From the NCBI GenBank assembly GCA_945872825.1, contig CAMCBD010000002.1:17837-81836 (forward strand): 64,000 nt of DNA, read 5' to 3'. The number at the start of each line of letters is the position of its first letter. The stretch's first letter is position 1. The position numbers were made by a program, and so were the translations under genes. This document shows, one piece after another, positions 1 to 12,110 of this stretch. Source of the DNA: Nitrosomonas ureae (GTDB lineage: Bacteria; Pseudomonadota; Gammaproteobacteria; Burkholderiales; Nitrosomonadaceae). The notes beneath the pieces are model-generated. The model made no database searches. It had not been told where the DNA came from and saw only the letters and a list, made by a program, of their open reading frames with translations.

Positions 1-150
1 CACGTCATCTAATCCACCGGTGGCTTCTTTGCGGTAGCGGGCGATAAAAGGCACGGTGGCGCCTTCGTCCAATAACTTAACGGTGGATAGAATTTGGGTC
101 AGTTTTACAGCCAGTTCTTTGGCGAGGCGGTGTTCGATCGATGGCAGCAT
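1..150 (-). CDS. tex: Tex-family RNA-binding transcriptional accessory protein, N-terminal part (runs off window start)
   Basis: Reverse-strand reading from 150: [49 protein letters not shown], typical Tex N-terminus. Confidence 0.85.
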   Translation of the reverse strand, partial: MLPSIEHRLAKELAVKLTQILSTVKLLDEGATVPFIARYRKEATGGLDDV

Positions 151-224
151 GGATGGTTATTTTTTTATAATTAGAATGAAAGTAAGCGCTTGCGTTGCTA
201 TCCAGCGCAATGGGATTTTAACCA

Positions 225-563
225 CTACTCAGGTACGTTGGTTGGGTGTAGAACAATTTCCAAACCGGAACCGCATTTCCAGCATAACTGAAAATTGGTT
301 GGATTTTCTTCACTGCATGCAGGACAATGGATGGTGCCGGTTGGTGCCGGTGTTTTTTCATACGTTTGCACTATCAATTTACCGCGCTCATAGTCTTCGT
401 CACGCATGACCCAAACTTCCGGGTAGGCATGCGTGAAGGGTATTTCCCCCATGCCGCTTTGCGCATATTGATTAAATAATTGCGCCGGAATATAGGCGTG
501 TTCGAGCAGATCAAGTACTATCTGTGCTTCCATCAAATTGTTGGCAGAGTAAACTTTTTTCAT
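225..563 (-). CDS. DUF2007-type small protein (putative signal transducing protein)
   Basis: ORF 225..587; likely start MKKVYSANNLMEAQIVLDLLEHAYIPAQLFN; C-terminal CPAC..CWKC zinc-ribbon-like Cys pairs. Confidence 0.7.
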   Translation of the reverse strand: MKKVYSANNLMEAQIVLDLLEHAYIPAQLFNQYAQSGMGEIPFTHAYPEVWVMRDEDYERGKLIVQTYEKTPAPTGTIHCPACSEENPTNFQLCWKCGSGLEIVLHPTNVPE

Positions 564-607
564 GCAATGATTTTTGCTAAAAAACAATCAGTTAATTGAG
601 TAAAATT

Positions 608-1494
608 ATGTGGTTCAGAAACTTACAAGCATATCGTATCAGCAGCGGAAATATAACACTGAATAGTCTCGAAGAGGCACTTTCGCAGCGTGCCTTGCAA
701 CCCTGCATGCAAATGGAGATGCAAAGCCGTGGCTGGGTCGTGCCGCGCGAGGAAAAAGAGAGTTTTGTGCATGCTTATGGCCAGCAGTGGCTGGTTGCGC
801 TGGGGGTCGAAAAGAAATTATTGCCGGCTGGGGTGATCAATCAACATGCCAAATCCCGGCTTGCGCAAATTGAACAAATGCAAGGCTACAAACCGGGCAA
901 GAAACAGGTCAGAGACATTAAGGAAGCAACGATCATTGAATTATTGCCGCGCGCCTTTACACAACGCCATAAGACCTATGCCTGGATTGATGGCCTCAAT
1001 AACCGGCTGGTTATCGATACGGCGAGTCCTAATAAAGCGGATGAATTCGTTGAGGTACTGCTGAAATCGGTGAATGACCTGGCTTTGGAACCACTGGATA
1101 CGCAATCTCGCCTGCTTCCGCAATGACGCGGTGGCTGTCTGGCGATGACCTGCCATCCACCTTTACGATTGATCGTGATTGTGAACTGCAAGGCATGAGT
1201 GATGAGAAAGCAACGGTCAAATATACCCGCCATGTTTTGGAAGCCGAAGAAACAACGCGGCATATCCGGGCAGGAAAACGAGTGATCAAACTGGCGATGA
1301 CCTGGAACAGCAAAGTTTCATTTGTTTTGCAGGATAATCTTCAACTTCGGCGGATTACACCTTTGGATATCCTGAAAGAATCCACCGAATCGGATGAAGA
1401 GTTATTTGCCAGTGACTTTGCCATTATGACGGGTGAATTGAGCCAGCTCATCACCGACGTCATCGATGCGTTGGGCGGCGAAGATCACGGTTAA
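608..1494 (+). pseudogene. rdgC: Recombination-associated protein RdgC, interrupted by a 1-nt frameshift near 1105
   Basis: ORFs 596..1126 and 1123..1494 are the N- and C-terminal parts of RdgC (MWFRNLQAYRI...; ...MTRWLSGDDLPSTFTIDRDCELQ...FAIMTGELSQLITDVIDALGGE); total is one base short of a full reading frame. Confidence 0.85.
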
Positions 1495-1504
1495 ACCGGC
1501 TGGT

Positions 1505-2188
1505 TTAGTGTTTGCCGGTTTTGGATTGATCCTTGATTCCAGACAGCACACCGCTCGCAGATTTGTTAACAAAATCAGCGGTCTTTTGTGCCAAACTGGT
1601 GCCTGCTTCCATTTGAGAATGTCCCACCGAAGCGATCTGCTGCGCAAAAGTGGCCAATGTTTCTTTCAACTGCGATCCCACATTAGTGCCAGTATTTTTG
1701 GCATGGTGGCTCAAATCGAGCAGAACATCGGCAATCAACCCTTGTGCGGCTGTGGCGGTGTGATGCAGCGTATCCAGGAACAGGCTTTCCAGGCTTTCCA
1801 GGTCAGAACGAGTGCGTGCCAATTCTGTATCAGAGAATTTTTTTGCCTGTCCTGCCGCTTCTTCAATGGCGAGCTTGGAAGCTTCGGCAAATTTTGCCAG
1901 CGCTGAATCCAATCCAGAGACTGCTTCAGTGATTTGTGTTTTTGCAGCATGCGCCTGATTGGTTGCCTGCTGCAATTGTTGCGAAGCACCGTCGTGCGCG
2001 CCTTGCATGACGGCAGTGATAATCCGCTGTAAGGATTCCAAGTCAATACGTTGCGCATTCATGGCCTTCAGCGTTAAGCGGTGTACGGTATCTTGAATAT
2101 GCGAACCATTGGCTACCGCCTCACGAACTTCCGCTTCTAGCGCTTCCATTTCATGGTTATTTGGCTTGCTGGTATTTTTATTGTGCAT
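1505..2188 (-). CDS. Hypothetical Ala-rich, helical (phasin/apolipoprotein-like) protein
   Basis: 227-aa ORF, amphipathic Ala/Glu/Lys-rich composition. Confidence 0.55.
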   Translation of the reverse strand: MHNKNTSKPNNHEMEALEAEVREAVANGSHIQDTVHRLTLKAMNAQRIDLESLQRIITAVMQGAHDGASQQLQQATNQAHAAKTQITEAVSGLDSALAKFAEASKLAIEEAAGQAKKFSDTELARTRSDLESLESLFLDTLHHTATAAQGLIADVLLDLSHHAKNTGTNVGSQLKETLATFAQQIASVGHSQMEAGTSLAQKTADFVNKSASGVLSGIKDQSKTGKH

Positions 2189-2228
2189 GATGATGAGCCC
2201 TATAAAATATTAAAAGATACTTCATGTT

Positions 2229-3730
<1,502 letters not shown>

Positions 3731-3731
3731 T

Positions 3732-5066
3732 TTATATTTTATGCTTAGCTTGCTTATCCAGACTGCGCAAATAAGTCAGTTTTTCCTGTATTTTTTGCTC
3801 CAATCCGTAAGCCGTTGGTTGATAAAAACTGACTTCCGGCATTTCATCCGGGAAGTAATTTTCTCCCGCCGCATACGCTTCCGGGCAATCATGCGCATAG
3901 CGGTATGCGTTGCCATGACCGATGTCCTTCATCAATTGGGTTGGCGCATTGCGCAGATGGATGGGTACACGGCGTGATTTGTCATGGGCAATGAAGGCGC
4001 GTGCTTTATTGTAAGCCAGGTAGGCCGCGTTACTTTTGGGTGCGCAAGCAAGATACAAGGCCACTTGCGCCAATGCCAACTCGCCTTCCGGGCTGCCCAG
4101 CCGCTCATAAGTCTCACAGGCATCTAACGCCAGGCGCAAGGCGCGGGGATCTGCCAGACCGATGTCTTCGCTCGCCATGCGAACCAAACGCCGCCCGATA
4201 TACAAGGCATCGGTTCCGCCATCCAGCATGCGGCACAGCCAGTAGAGTGCGGCGTCGGGTGAGGATCCGCGAATGGATTTGTGTAGGGCGGATATCTGGT
4301 CGTAAAACGCATCACCGCCGTTGTCAAAGTTGCGCGTATTGCGTGACAGTGCATTGAGGACAATATCTTTGCTGATTTCTGAACTGGTTTCAGTTTCAGC
4401 CACCGTGCTGATTTGTTCGAGCAGATTCAGCAAGCGTCGCGCATCGCCATCGGAGAATTCGATCAAGAGATGTCGTGCTTCGTCTGAGAATTGCAGATTA
4501 CCGAGTGCCAGTTTTTGTGCGCGTTCAAATAGCTGAGACAATTCTTCTTCGGATAAGGCAGTGAGAACATAAACCTGGGCGCGCGATAGTAGCGCGTTAT
4601 TCACTTCAAACGAGGGGTTCTCGGTTGTGGCACCGATAAAAGTGATCAGGCCCTGTTCAACGTACGGCAAGAAAGCATCTTGTTGTGATTTGTTAAAACG
4701 GTGTACTTCGTCGACGAAAAGAATGGTATGCCGCCCGCTTTGTTGTAATAATAATTGGGCTTGTTCAATCGCATTGCGGATATCTTTTATGCCTGATAAA
4801 ACGGCAGACAAAGCAATGAATTCGCTGTTGAACTCGGTTGACATGATGCGTGCCAGGGTGGTTTTCCCTGTTCCCGGCGGACCCCATAAAATCATCGAAT
4901 GCGGTTTTCCCGATTCAAAAGCCAGGCGCAACGGCTTCCCGGTACTGAGCAAGTGGCTTTGCCCGATGACATCGTTCAGATGCTTGGGGCGTAACTGTTC
5001 GGCGAGGGGTGCTTTGGGTTTGTTGGGTGAAAACAGGTCGGTATCACTCGCTGATGACATCTGCAT
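3732..5066 (-). CDS. rarA: Replication-associated recombination protein A (AAA+ ATPase)
   Basis: MQMSSASDTDLFSPNKPKAPLAEQLRPKHLNDVIGQSHLL..., Walker A GPPGTGKTT; ORF track start at 5285 is probably too far upstream. Confidence 0.95.
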   Translation of the reverse strand: MQMSSASDTDLFSPNKPKAPLAEQLRPKHLNDVIGQSHLLSTGKPLRLAFESGKPHSMILWGPPGTGKTTLARIMSTEFNSEFIALSAVLSGIKDIRNAIEQAQLLLQQSGRHTILFVDEVHRFNKSQQDAFLPYVEQGLITFIGATTENPSFEVNNALLSRAQVYVLTALSEEELSQLFERAQKLALGNLQFSDEARHLLIEFSDGDARRLLNLLEQISTVAETETSSEISKDIVLNALSRNTRNFDNGGDAFYDQISALHKSIRGSSPDAALYWLCRMLDGGTDALYIGRRLVRMASEDIGLADPRALRLALDACETYERLGSPEGELALAQVALYLACAPKSNAAYLAYNKARAFIAHDKSRRVPIHLRNAPTQLMKDIGHGNAYRYAHDCPEAYAAGENYFPDEMPEVSFYQPTAYGLEQKIQEKLTYLRSLDKQAKHKI

Positions 5067-5670
5067 TGTCAGGAGGTATGAATTTAAATAAATCAGCCGG
5101 TAAATTGGGATTCTTGTCCAGATCTGAGAATACCAGTAATGTGGTTTGGCCAAAACTATCGCGTAACGCCATAATCTTAAGTGCGCCTTCCGGTGAAAAT
5201 CCCATTTGGATAAACTCAAAAGCGCTTTCTTTGCTTTTGGGAATGGCCTCAAGCCATTCAATCTGATTTTGCAGGCCGAGTTCAATCAGCTCGAAATTAT
5301 CTTCGATGGCACTGCTACCGGCAAGTAACGCGGCGGGGCTGCTACCGATAGCGATATTGAATTGCCGCACGGTAACCTGATTGAGGTCGCGATCATAAAA
5401 CCAAACCTGAGTGCCGTCACCTACGATGAGTTGCTCATAAGGTTTATCATACGTCCAGCGGAATTTCTCCGGGCGTTCAAATTGCATGGTACCGTTTGAT
5501 TCCTGTATGGTCCGGGCATTCTTGTCATACAGCGTTTGTGAAAAATTTGCGCGTACCGTACGGGTTTCCTGGATGAAGCTTTTTAGACTGTCGATGGCGG
5601 CCGCTTCAACGCATAGCGGCATCAGGCTGCCGAATAACAAGAAAAAAATGGCACAGCTTGAACGATGCAT
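5044..5670 (-). CDS. lolA: Outer-membrane lipoprotein carrier protein LolA
   Basis: Signal peptide MHRSSCAIFFLLFGSLMPLCVEA then LolA fold sequence (FSQTLYDKNARTIQESNGTMQFERPEKFRWTYDKPYEQLIVGDG). Confidence 0.93.
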   Translation of the reverse strand: MHRSSCAIFFLLFGSLMPLCVEAAAIDSLKSFIQETRTVRANFSQTLYDKNARTIQESNGTMQFERPEKFRWTYDKPYEQLIVGDGTQVWFYDRDLNQVTVRQFNIAIGSSPAALLAGSSAIEDNFELIELGLQNQIEWLEAIPKSKESAFEFIQMGFSPEGALKIMALRDSFGQTTLLVFSDLDKNPNLPADLFKFIPPDNADVISE

Positions 5671-5726
5671 AATGTTCCTGTTGTGATGTTGTCGGGGGGT
5701 ACTAAGCATGGTAGCCGAGAATTGGA

Positions 5727-8024
5727 TCATTCGCCGCGTGCCGGAGCCAATACTTCCCGGTTGCCGTTGCTTTGCATGGACGAAACCAAACCGGTTCGCT
5801 CCATTTCTTCGATGAGCCGTGCTGCGCGATTATAGCCGATACGCAAATTCCTTTGCACCAAAGAAATCGAAGCGCGGCGGGTTTTGACGACAATAGCCAC
5901 GGCCTCGTCGTAGAGCGGGTCTGCTTCGCCTTCTGCCGGCTTTTTAATATCAAGCGAGTTACCGGCATCGCTTTCTTCGTCATCAATCTTTAAAATATTT
6001 TCGATGTAGTTCGGTTCGCCATGTTCTTTCAGATACTCAACTACTCTATGTACTTCGTGATCGGCAACAAAAGCACCGTGAATGCGCTGCGGGTAGCCGC
6101 TACCCGGCGGTAAATACAACATGTCTCCTTGGCCCAGTAGGGCCTCGGCGCCCATTTGATCGAGGATAGTACGTGAGTCAATCTTGCTGGATACTTGAAA
6201 CGCAATCCGGGTCGGAATATTGGCTTTAATCAGGCCGGTAATTACATCGACTGAAGGGCGTTGCGTTGCCAATAAAAGATGTATGCCGGATGCTCGTGCT
6301 TTTTGTGCCAGGCGGGCAATCAAATGCTCAACTTTTTTACCTGCGACCATCATCAAATCGGCCAATTCGTCAATCACCACGACAATGAGCGGTAATTCTT
6401 CTAAGTATTCCGGTGCTTCTTCGGGAGGCGCCAGCGGATTAATCACAGGATCTTCGTTTTTAACCGCGTCACGAATTTTTTGGTTGTAGCCGCTGAGATT
6501 GCGTACGCCCAGCGCTGACATCAGCTTGTAACGCCGTTCCATTTCGTTGACACACCAGCGTAGCGCACTGGCGGCTTCGCGCATGTCGGTTACAACGGGC
6601 GTTAGCAGGTGCGGAATGCCTTCATACACCGATAATTCCAGCATTTTCGGGTCAATCAGGATCAGGCGGGTTTGATCTGGAGTGGTTTTGTAGACCAGGC
6701 TTAGAATGACTGCATTAATCGCGACGGATTTTCCTGAACCGGTTGTTCCGGCTACCAGCGCATGAGGCATTTTTGCCAGATCCGATACGACCGGGCGGCC
6801 GCTGATGTCTTTACCTAACGCAATGGTCAATGGTGAAACGGAATCGGCATATACTTGTGAACTGAGAATTTCCTGCAATCGCACAATTTGCCGCTTAGGA
6901 TTGGGGATTTCGAGTCCCATACTGGTTTTTCCCGGAATGGTTTCGACCACCCGGATACTGGCCACGGATAATGCGCGCGCCAGATCTTTAATCAGATTAA
7001 TAACCTGATTGCCTTTGACGCCGACCGCCGGTTCAATCTCATAGCGTGTAATAACTGGTCCAGGGAAAGCGGCGACTACTTTGACATCCACGCCAAATTC
7101 CTTGAGTTTTCGTTCGATCAAACGCGATGTGAATTCGATGGTTTCCTTGGAGAGCACTTCAAAGTCTTTTTCCGGCTCATCCAGAAGATGCAGGGGGGGT
7201 AAAGGCGAATCGGGTAAGTCGGAAAATAGAGAGGGTTGTCTTTCTTTGACAATACGTTGCGATTTAATAATATTCGTAGTAGGCGGCTCAATATGCAGGA
7301 TTGGCGCGTTTTCTATGCGTTTCTTTTCATTCTCGACGACTTTTTCACGGACGTGTGATGCAATGATGCCTGCAAATTTGTCTTTTCTTGTTTCCCATAG
7401 TTCTTTTGTCAGTAATAAGAGATTCTCAATGCTTTCACCGATTTTTTCTACAAAACGTACCCAGGATAGGCCGGTAAATTGACTGAAACCAATGGCGATG
7501 AGTATTAATAATGTCAGTGTTGCACCAGTAAAACCAAGTATCTGTGAGAGATGATGGCTGGTTGTACTGCCCAGCATACCACCCGGCACCAGCGGTAGCG
7601 AAACACTGATGGTGTAAAACCTGAGCGACTCCAATCCACTACTGGCTGATAGCAGCAGTAAAAAACCTCCTGCCGAAAGTAATACGGAGTGCCGGTCAAA
7701 AATTCCGGCGGCATCAATGCGATGATAGCTCCAGCTAACGGCTGAGAGAAAGAAGGCGACCCACCACCATGCGGATGCGCCAAACAGGTATAGCAGAAAA
7801 TCAGCCAGCCAGGCGCCAACATGTCCGCCCGCATTCTGAATTTGATTGGAATCGCCGCTATGTGACCAACCTGCATCACCGCGATCATAACTAAAAAAAA
7901 TCAATATGAGATAGAGTGCGGCACCCACTAGGATCAACCAACCGGATTCACGCAATAATCGGGCTACTCTGGGTGAGAAGGAATGACCGCTTTTCTTGGC
8001 CATTGGTTTATTTAGTAAACTCAT
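5727..8024 (-). CDS. ftsK: DNA translocase FtsK/SpoIIIE family
   Basis: 765 aa; N-terminal TM segments, Walker [20 protein letters not shown]-terminal gamma domain. Confidence 0.96.
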   Translation of the reverse strand: MSLLNKPMAKKSGHSFSPRVARLLRESGWLILVGAALYLILIFFSYDRGDAGWSHSGDSNQIQNAGGHVGAWLADFLLYLFGASAWWWVAFFLSAVSWSYHRIDAAGIFDRHSVLLSAGGFLLLLSASSGLESLRFYTISVSLPLVPGGMLGSTTSHHLSQILGFTGATLTLLILIAIGFSQFTGLSWVRFVEKIGESIENLLLLTKELWETRKDKFAGIIASHVREKVVENEKKRIENAPILHIEPPTTNIIKSQRIVKERQPSLFSDLPDSPLPPLHLLDEPEKDFEVLSKETIEFTSRLIERKLKEFGVDVKVVAAFPGPVITRYEIEPAVGVKGNQVINLIKDLARALSVASIRVVETIPGKTSMGLEIPNPKRQIVRLQEILSSQVYADSVSPLTIALGKDISGRPVVSDLAKMPHALVAGTTGSGKSVAINAVILSLVYKTTPDQTRLILIDPKMLELSVYEGIPHLLTPVVTDMREAASALRWCVNEMERRYKLMSALGVRNLSGYNQKIRDAVKNEDPVINPLAPPEEAPEYLEELPLIVVVIDELADLMMVAGKKVEHLIARLAQKARASGIHLLLATQRPSVDVITGLIKANIPTRIAFQVSSKIDSRTILDQMGAEALLGQGDMLYLPPGSGYPQRIHGAFVADHEVHRVVEYLKEHGEPNYIENILKIDDEESDAGNSLDIKKPAEGEADPLYDEAVAIVVKTRRASISLVQRNLRIGYNRAARLIEEMERTGLVSSMQSNGNREVLAPARGE

Positions 8025-8100
8025 GGGTATCTCAGAAACGAAAGGTTTTGTCTGTCTGATACACTAAATTATATAAGAGAATCTGAAGTAATTTCTCTAA

Positions 8101-8240
8101 TAGGTCGTTGAAAAACTATCTGTGTTGCCGCTACGGTATTAAAAATAGGCTAAAAGTTCTCATTTATCACATATAAACTGCGCTTTCTCGCCAGCCTTTT
8201 CCTTGCGTCGGCTGCCTCGAATACGATTCTCAACGGACTA
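8101..8240. repeat. Interspersed 140-bp repeat, family A copy 1
   Basis: Closely similar along its whole length to 54162..54301 (GTTGAAAAACTATCTG.GTTGCCGCT.CGGT.TTAAAAA...CTGCGCTTT.TCGCC...CCTTGCGTCGGCTGCCTCGAA); imperfect TIR TAGGTCGTTGAAAA / TTCTCAACGGACTA. Confidence 0.85.
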
Positions 8241-8365
8241 TAATGCAATGGTAAATGCATTTTATTGTTGAAATTTGAGGTATCTGAGTAGAGTTGATCA
8301 AGATAGCGTCTGTCTTGGTTTCAACCCTGAAAGTGGAATTGTTTGAGAAAAATCTCAAAATTTAA

Positions 8366-9298
8366 TCAATTAGTTCTTGATCGCGATAAGATAGCAGCTA
8401 CGTGGGGTTTGTCTTTATTGGCAACTTCAGGCAAGGTTGAAACAAAATTCCCTCCGTTACGTTTTGAATTAAATAATGCATCTTCTGCACGTTTACATAA
8501 ATTTATTCTTTTATCAGCTTCATTCAGCGTAGCGATACCGATACTTATTGTGATTTTGTTTTCTGTGTTTTTATCTATCTTGGCAGAAATTTTTTTGCGA
8601 ATGGCTTCACATACTTCTTTCGCTTCGATTAATCCTGTTTCAGGAAATAAAACAGCGAATACATTAATGTCTATACGGTAGAAAATATCGGATGTCCGGA
8701 TATCGGTTTTAATCTCTTGGGAGATTCTTCTTATGGAGTCATTCTTATTTCTAAAATCATAGTTATCACTAAATAGTTTTAGAAGATCAATATCAATAAT
8801 AGCGACCGATAGATTTCGATGATAGCGTTTGCAGCGTAGTATCTCAGTGTCTAATTCAGACTCAAACGCTTGTCTATTCTTATATCCGGTGATCGGGTCA
8901 ATCAGTAACTGAGTCATCAAGGTGGATATGTCGATATTCGCCTTTTTGATCTTGATGACCATGATTGCGGCGCAGATGATCAATAATAAAGTAATTCCCC
9001 GATTAAACAGAACAATATTCATCGGTACTGCAATGCCAGGCGATAAATAGAAGCCGATTATTGTGAATGCAATTCCCAATGCAGCAATGAAGTAGGTAAA
9101 TTGAATCCCACACACCCACAGGCTGGCAAATATGACTAATGCATAGGGTACGCCGGCTGCGACACCCAATGGTAGGTGTAAATCAATTATCAAAATAGAG
9201 AGCGTTGCAATTAAGATAATTAAACTATTACCCTGAATTGCACACTCTCTGAATAAGAGCTTCAGATTGGCGGTTGCTGAGAGAATTTGGCTACGCAT
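8366..9298 (-). CDS. GGDEF-family protein with MASE-like TM region; degenerate active site
   Basis: LLIDPITGYKNRQAFESELDTEI... GGDEF fold; active-site position reads RIDINVFAVLFPET instead of RxGGDEFAVLLPET. Confidence 0.85.
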   Translation of the reverse strand: MRSQILSATANLKLLFRECAIQGNSLIILIATLSILIIDLHLPLGVAAGVPYALVIFASLWVCGIQFTYFIAALGIAFTIIGFYLSPGIAVPMNIVLFNRGITLLLIICAAIMVIKIKKANIDISTLMTQLLIDPITGYKNRQAFESELDTEILRCKRYHRNLSVAIIDIDLLKLFSDNYDFRNKNDSIRRISQEIKTDIRTSDIFYRIDINVFAVLFPETGLIEAKEVCEAIRKKISAKIDKNTENKITISIGIATLNEADKRINLCKRAEDALFNSKRNGGNFVSTLPEVANKDKPHVAAILSRSRTN

Positions 9299-9516
9299 CT
9301 ATTTGAGTAAAGGTCTGTATGAAAGTGTGGTCTGTGTTTATATTCTACGGATTACGGAACCTAATCTTTATATGTAAATTAGTATGTTGATAATACTATA
9401 AACATTTGTTCATTATACATTGTTTCTTAAAAGCAAAGTTTGAAATTCTATGCATTAATTAGGTGGGCAGATGAGATTTAATGGCAACTACTGACAGTGT
9501 GAAATTTTCGCTAATT

Positions 9517-9933
9517 CTAATTTTCTTTTTTAATGATGCGGGTCCCTGCTAGCCGATCATGAAGAAATTGATGATCACGATCAAATAGCGCCCAGATAAT
9601 TCCAACACCAAAAAAGAAAATACTTATCAATGCAAATAGATATCGTGTGAGAGCCTGTTTTTTCGTTAAGCTGCTGCCATCTGCGGCGACAAGGCGCATC
9701 TTCCAGGTTTGCATAGCCAGCGTTTGCCCGCCATGTGTCCAGTACCAAGAAAAGTAGTATCCCATAATAACGAGCAGATAGAACTGAAACAATGGCCTAA
9801 AGTATGTGGCTTGTGGATCGCTGAAAATTAGGTGGAAAATAAAACTGGCAAGAAATAAAACGGCTAATAAAAGAAGAAACTCATAAATCATGCAGATTAT
9901 TCGCCGCCAGAAACCGGGTGTTGAATTGGCCAT
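9517..9933 (-). CDS. RDD family membrane protein
   Basis: PGFWRRIICMIYEFLLLLAVLF...GQTLAMQTWKMRLVAADGSSLTKKQALTRYL...FDRDHQFLHDRLAGTRII. Confidence 0.9.
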   Translation of the reverse strand: MANSTPGFWRRIICMIYEFLLLLAVLFLASFIFHLIFSDPQATYFRPLFQFYLLVIMGYYFSWYWTHGGQTLAMQTWKMRLVAADGSSLTKKQALTRYLFALISIFFFGVGIIWALFDRDHQFLHDRLAGTRIIKKEN

Positions 9934-10050
9934 AATTGACTTGAATCGATAAAAGTGATGACGTTGTGGACTTGATAGCCAAATAGAAATCGCTGAGGAA
10001 TTAACGGAATATTTTATGCTAAAAATAATTCAGTATCAGCTTCAGTGATT

Positions 10051-10069
10051 GATAATTATTATCGTTTGC
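10051..10069. promoter_or_regulatory. Fur-box-like site upstream of tonB
   Basis: GATAATTATTATCGTTTGC resembles the Fur consensus GATAATGATAATCATTATC. Confidence 0.5.
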
Positions 10070-10233
10070 GTTATTATATTAAGTTGATAAGCATAACCTG
10101 AATTTATACGTATATTATAACAACATATGGCGGGCTGTAATTTAGCGTTCATAAACAAAAAAGCAAAATCACTGGCATCCAACCTATTTTAGATCAAGTA
10201 AGTAAGCAGTTTGTCTGGATTTGTTATTCTGTA

Positions 10234-10929
10234 ATGCAATCATTATCTCGGAAAAATATTGAGTACTTAGGGTCACAGCAACGTTTGATCTCATTACCCG
10301 GATTCTTGTTTGTACTCATAGTGCATGCTGCGTTATTTTATTTTCTATGGAATCAGCGTTTAATTCCACCGCCTGAACAAGTGGTTACATTATTTGCCGA
10401 ATTGATTGCATCATCACCGCCTAATGTTGTACCTAAAGCCTTGCCAGAACCTGCACCCGCTAAACTTCAACCGGCAAAAAAACCCGTGGTTAAGCCAATA
10501 CAAGAGCGCCTCATAACAAAGTCGCCTGTGGCATCTGAGCAGAAACAAATTGAATCTCTACCAGAGCCAGTAGTGGAGCAAGCAAAAGAATCCAAGCCTG
10601 TGGTTGAGGCGCCGCCAACACAAATGCAAACAGGACCGGTTACGTTGTCATCGGAATTGTCTGTTTCTTGCCCTAAATTGACCGCACCTGATTATCCTGC
10701 CATTTCACGGCGTATGGGCGAAGAGGGTAAGTTGGTATTGCGCGTGGAACTCGATGAGACTGGGCATATTGCTGATGCAAAAATTATTAATAGCAGTGGT
10801 TATGAACGTCTTGATGCAGCTGCATTGACCGCAGTGAAAAGCTGGCAATGTAATCCATCGCTGCGAAATGGCCAGCCGGTTCGGGCTGTCGCCTTACAAC
10901 CCTTTAATTTTGTACTGCAAGGAAATTAA
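10234..10929 (+). CDS. tonB: Energy transducer TonB
   Basis: N-terminal TM, Pro-rich linker, C-terminal TonB domain (YPAISRRMGEEGKLVLRVELDETGHIADAKIINSSGYERLDAAALTAVKSWQ). Confidence 0.93.
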   Translation: MQSLSRKNIEYLGSQQRLISLPGFLFVLIVHAALFYFLWNQRLIPPPEQVVTLFAELIASSPPNVVPKALPEPAPAKLQPAKKPVVKPIQERLITKSPVASEQKQIESLPEPVVEQAKESKPVVEAPPTQMQTGPVTLSSELSVSCPKLTAPDYPAISRRMGEEGKLVLRVELDETGHIADAKIINSSGYERLDAAALTAVKSWQCNPSLRNGQPVRAVALQPFNFVLQGN

Positions 10930-10932
10930 ACA

Positions 10933-11691
10933 ATGGAACAAGGACTTGGCTTTTCTCACTTTCTCGCCCAAATCGATGGCGTTGGTATCAGTGTGCTGGT
11001 ATTGCTACTGTCACTTTCAGTTGCGAGCTGGTATTTGATCATCTCAAAAAGTATTGCTAATCTTATTGCAAAACGCCGTGCTGAGGCTTTCTTAAAACAT
11101 TTCTGGAGTTTCGATTCCCTGCAAGCGGTGAATGTTGAGTTTAAGAATGCCGCACCGAATAATGCATTTGCAGAGCTTGCCAAGCTGGGTATTGATGCGG
11201 CGGCCGATTCCAAGATTCACAGTTCACATAAATTGGCTGCAGCTGGTGGTACCAGTGAGTTTCTAACACGTACATTGCGGAACGGAATTGATCAGGAAGC
11301 TACCCGTGTTGAGAATGGCCTGACTCTGATCGCAACTGCCGGTTCTGCAGCGCCTTATATTGGTTTGTTTGGAACGGTGTGGGGAATCTATCATGCGCTG
11401 ATACAAATTGGGCTTTCAGGTCAGGGCACATTGGATAAAGTGGCTGGCCCTGTCGGTGAAGCATTGATCATGACAGCACTAGGGCTGGCGGTGGCGATAC
11501 CGGCAGTGCTTGCCTATAACACTTTTGTGCGCCGTAATCGTATTTGGCTCGCGCGACTGGAAGCTTTTGCGCATGATCTGTTCATATTGATTACTGTGGG
11601 TGATAACAATGATGCGCCGGTTTCTTTGCTGCAAACACCGTCAGCGGCCGTCACAGAAATGACGGATGCCGTTGTTGAAAGGGGGCAATGA
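10933..11691 (+). CDS. exbB: ExbB/TolQ-type biopolymer transport protein
   Basis: MotA/TolQ/ExbB proton channel segment (LTLIATAGSAAPYIGLFGTVWGIYHALIQIG...GPVGEALIMTALGLAVAIPAVLAYN). Confidence 0.95.
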   Translation: MEQGLGFSHFLAQIDGVGISVLVLLLSLSVASWYLIISKSIANLIAKRRAEAFLKHFWSFDSLQAVNVEFKNAAPNNAFAELAKLGIDAAADSKIHSSHKLAAAGGTSEFLTRTLRNGIDQEATRVENGLTLIATAGSAAPYIGLFGTVWGIYHALIQIGLSGQGTLDKVAGPVGEALIMTALGLAVAIPAVLAYNTFVRRNRIWLARLEAFAHDLFILITVGDNNDAPVSLLQTPSAAVTEMTDAVVERGQ

Positions 11692-12110
11692 TGGCATTCG
11701 GTAGTATGCAGGATAGCGGCCGTCAGGCGCCCATGGCGGAAATTAACGTGGTGCCACTGGTAGATGTTATGTTGGTTCTGTTAATAATTTTTATTATTAC
11801 AGCGCCGCTCCTTACGCATTCAGTCAAAATTGATTTGCCGAAAGCTGAAAGTGCTCCCAATATTACTCAGCCAGAGCATGTTGAGTTGGCTATCCGTGCG
11901 GATGGCAGTCTTTTTTGGAACGGTGAGACCGTAACATTGGAACAATTGGCACCGCGCTTTGCTGCGAAGGTGACTCAGGCGCCTAAAACAGAATTACATA
12001 TTCGTGCGGACAAACTGGCACATTATGAGCATGTCGCACGGGTGATGAGCATTGCAGCCAAGGCCGGTATGGCAAGAATCGGTTTTATTACAGATCCTTC
12101 GGAGCAGTAA
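11688..12110 (+). CDS. exbD: ExbD/TolR-type biopolymer transport protein
   Basis: APMAEINVVPLVDVMLVLLIIFIITAPLLTHSVKIDLPKA. Confidence 0.95.
   Translation: MMAFGSMQDSGRQAPMAEINVVPLVDVMLVLLIIFIITAPLLTHSVKIDLPKAESAPNITQPEHVELAIRADGSLFWNGETVTLEQLAPRFAAKVTQAPKTELHIRADKLAHYEHVARVMSIAAKAGMARIGFITDPSEQ

Noticed and set aside
941-1313. Antisense ORFs 941..1156, 976..1263 and 1029..1313 opposite rdgC
   Set aside because: Shadow ORFs of an identifiable rdgC coding sequence; no RBS or recognisable protein family.
4001-5091. Plus-strand ORFs opposite rarA (e.g. 4001..4357, 4627..5091)
   Set aside because: Low-complexity shadow translations of the conserved minus-strand ATPase gene.
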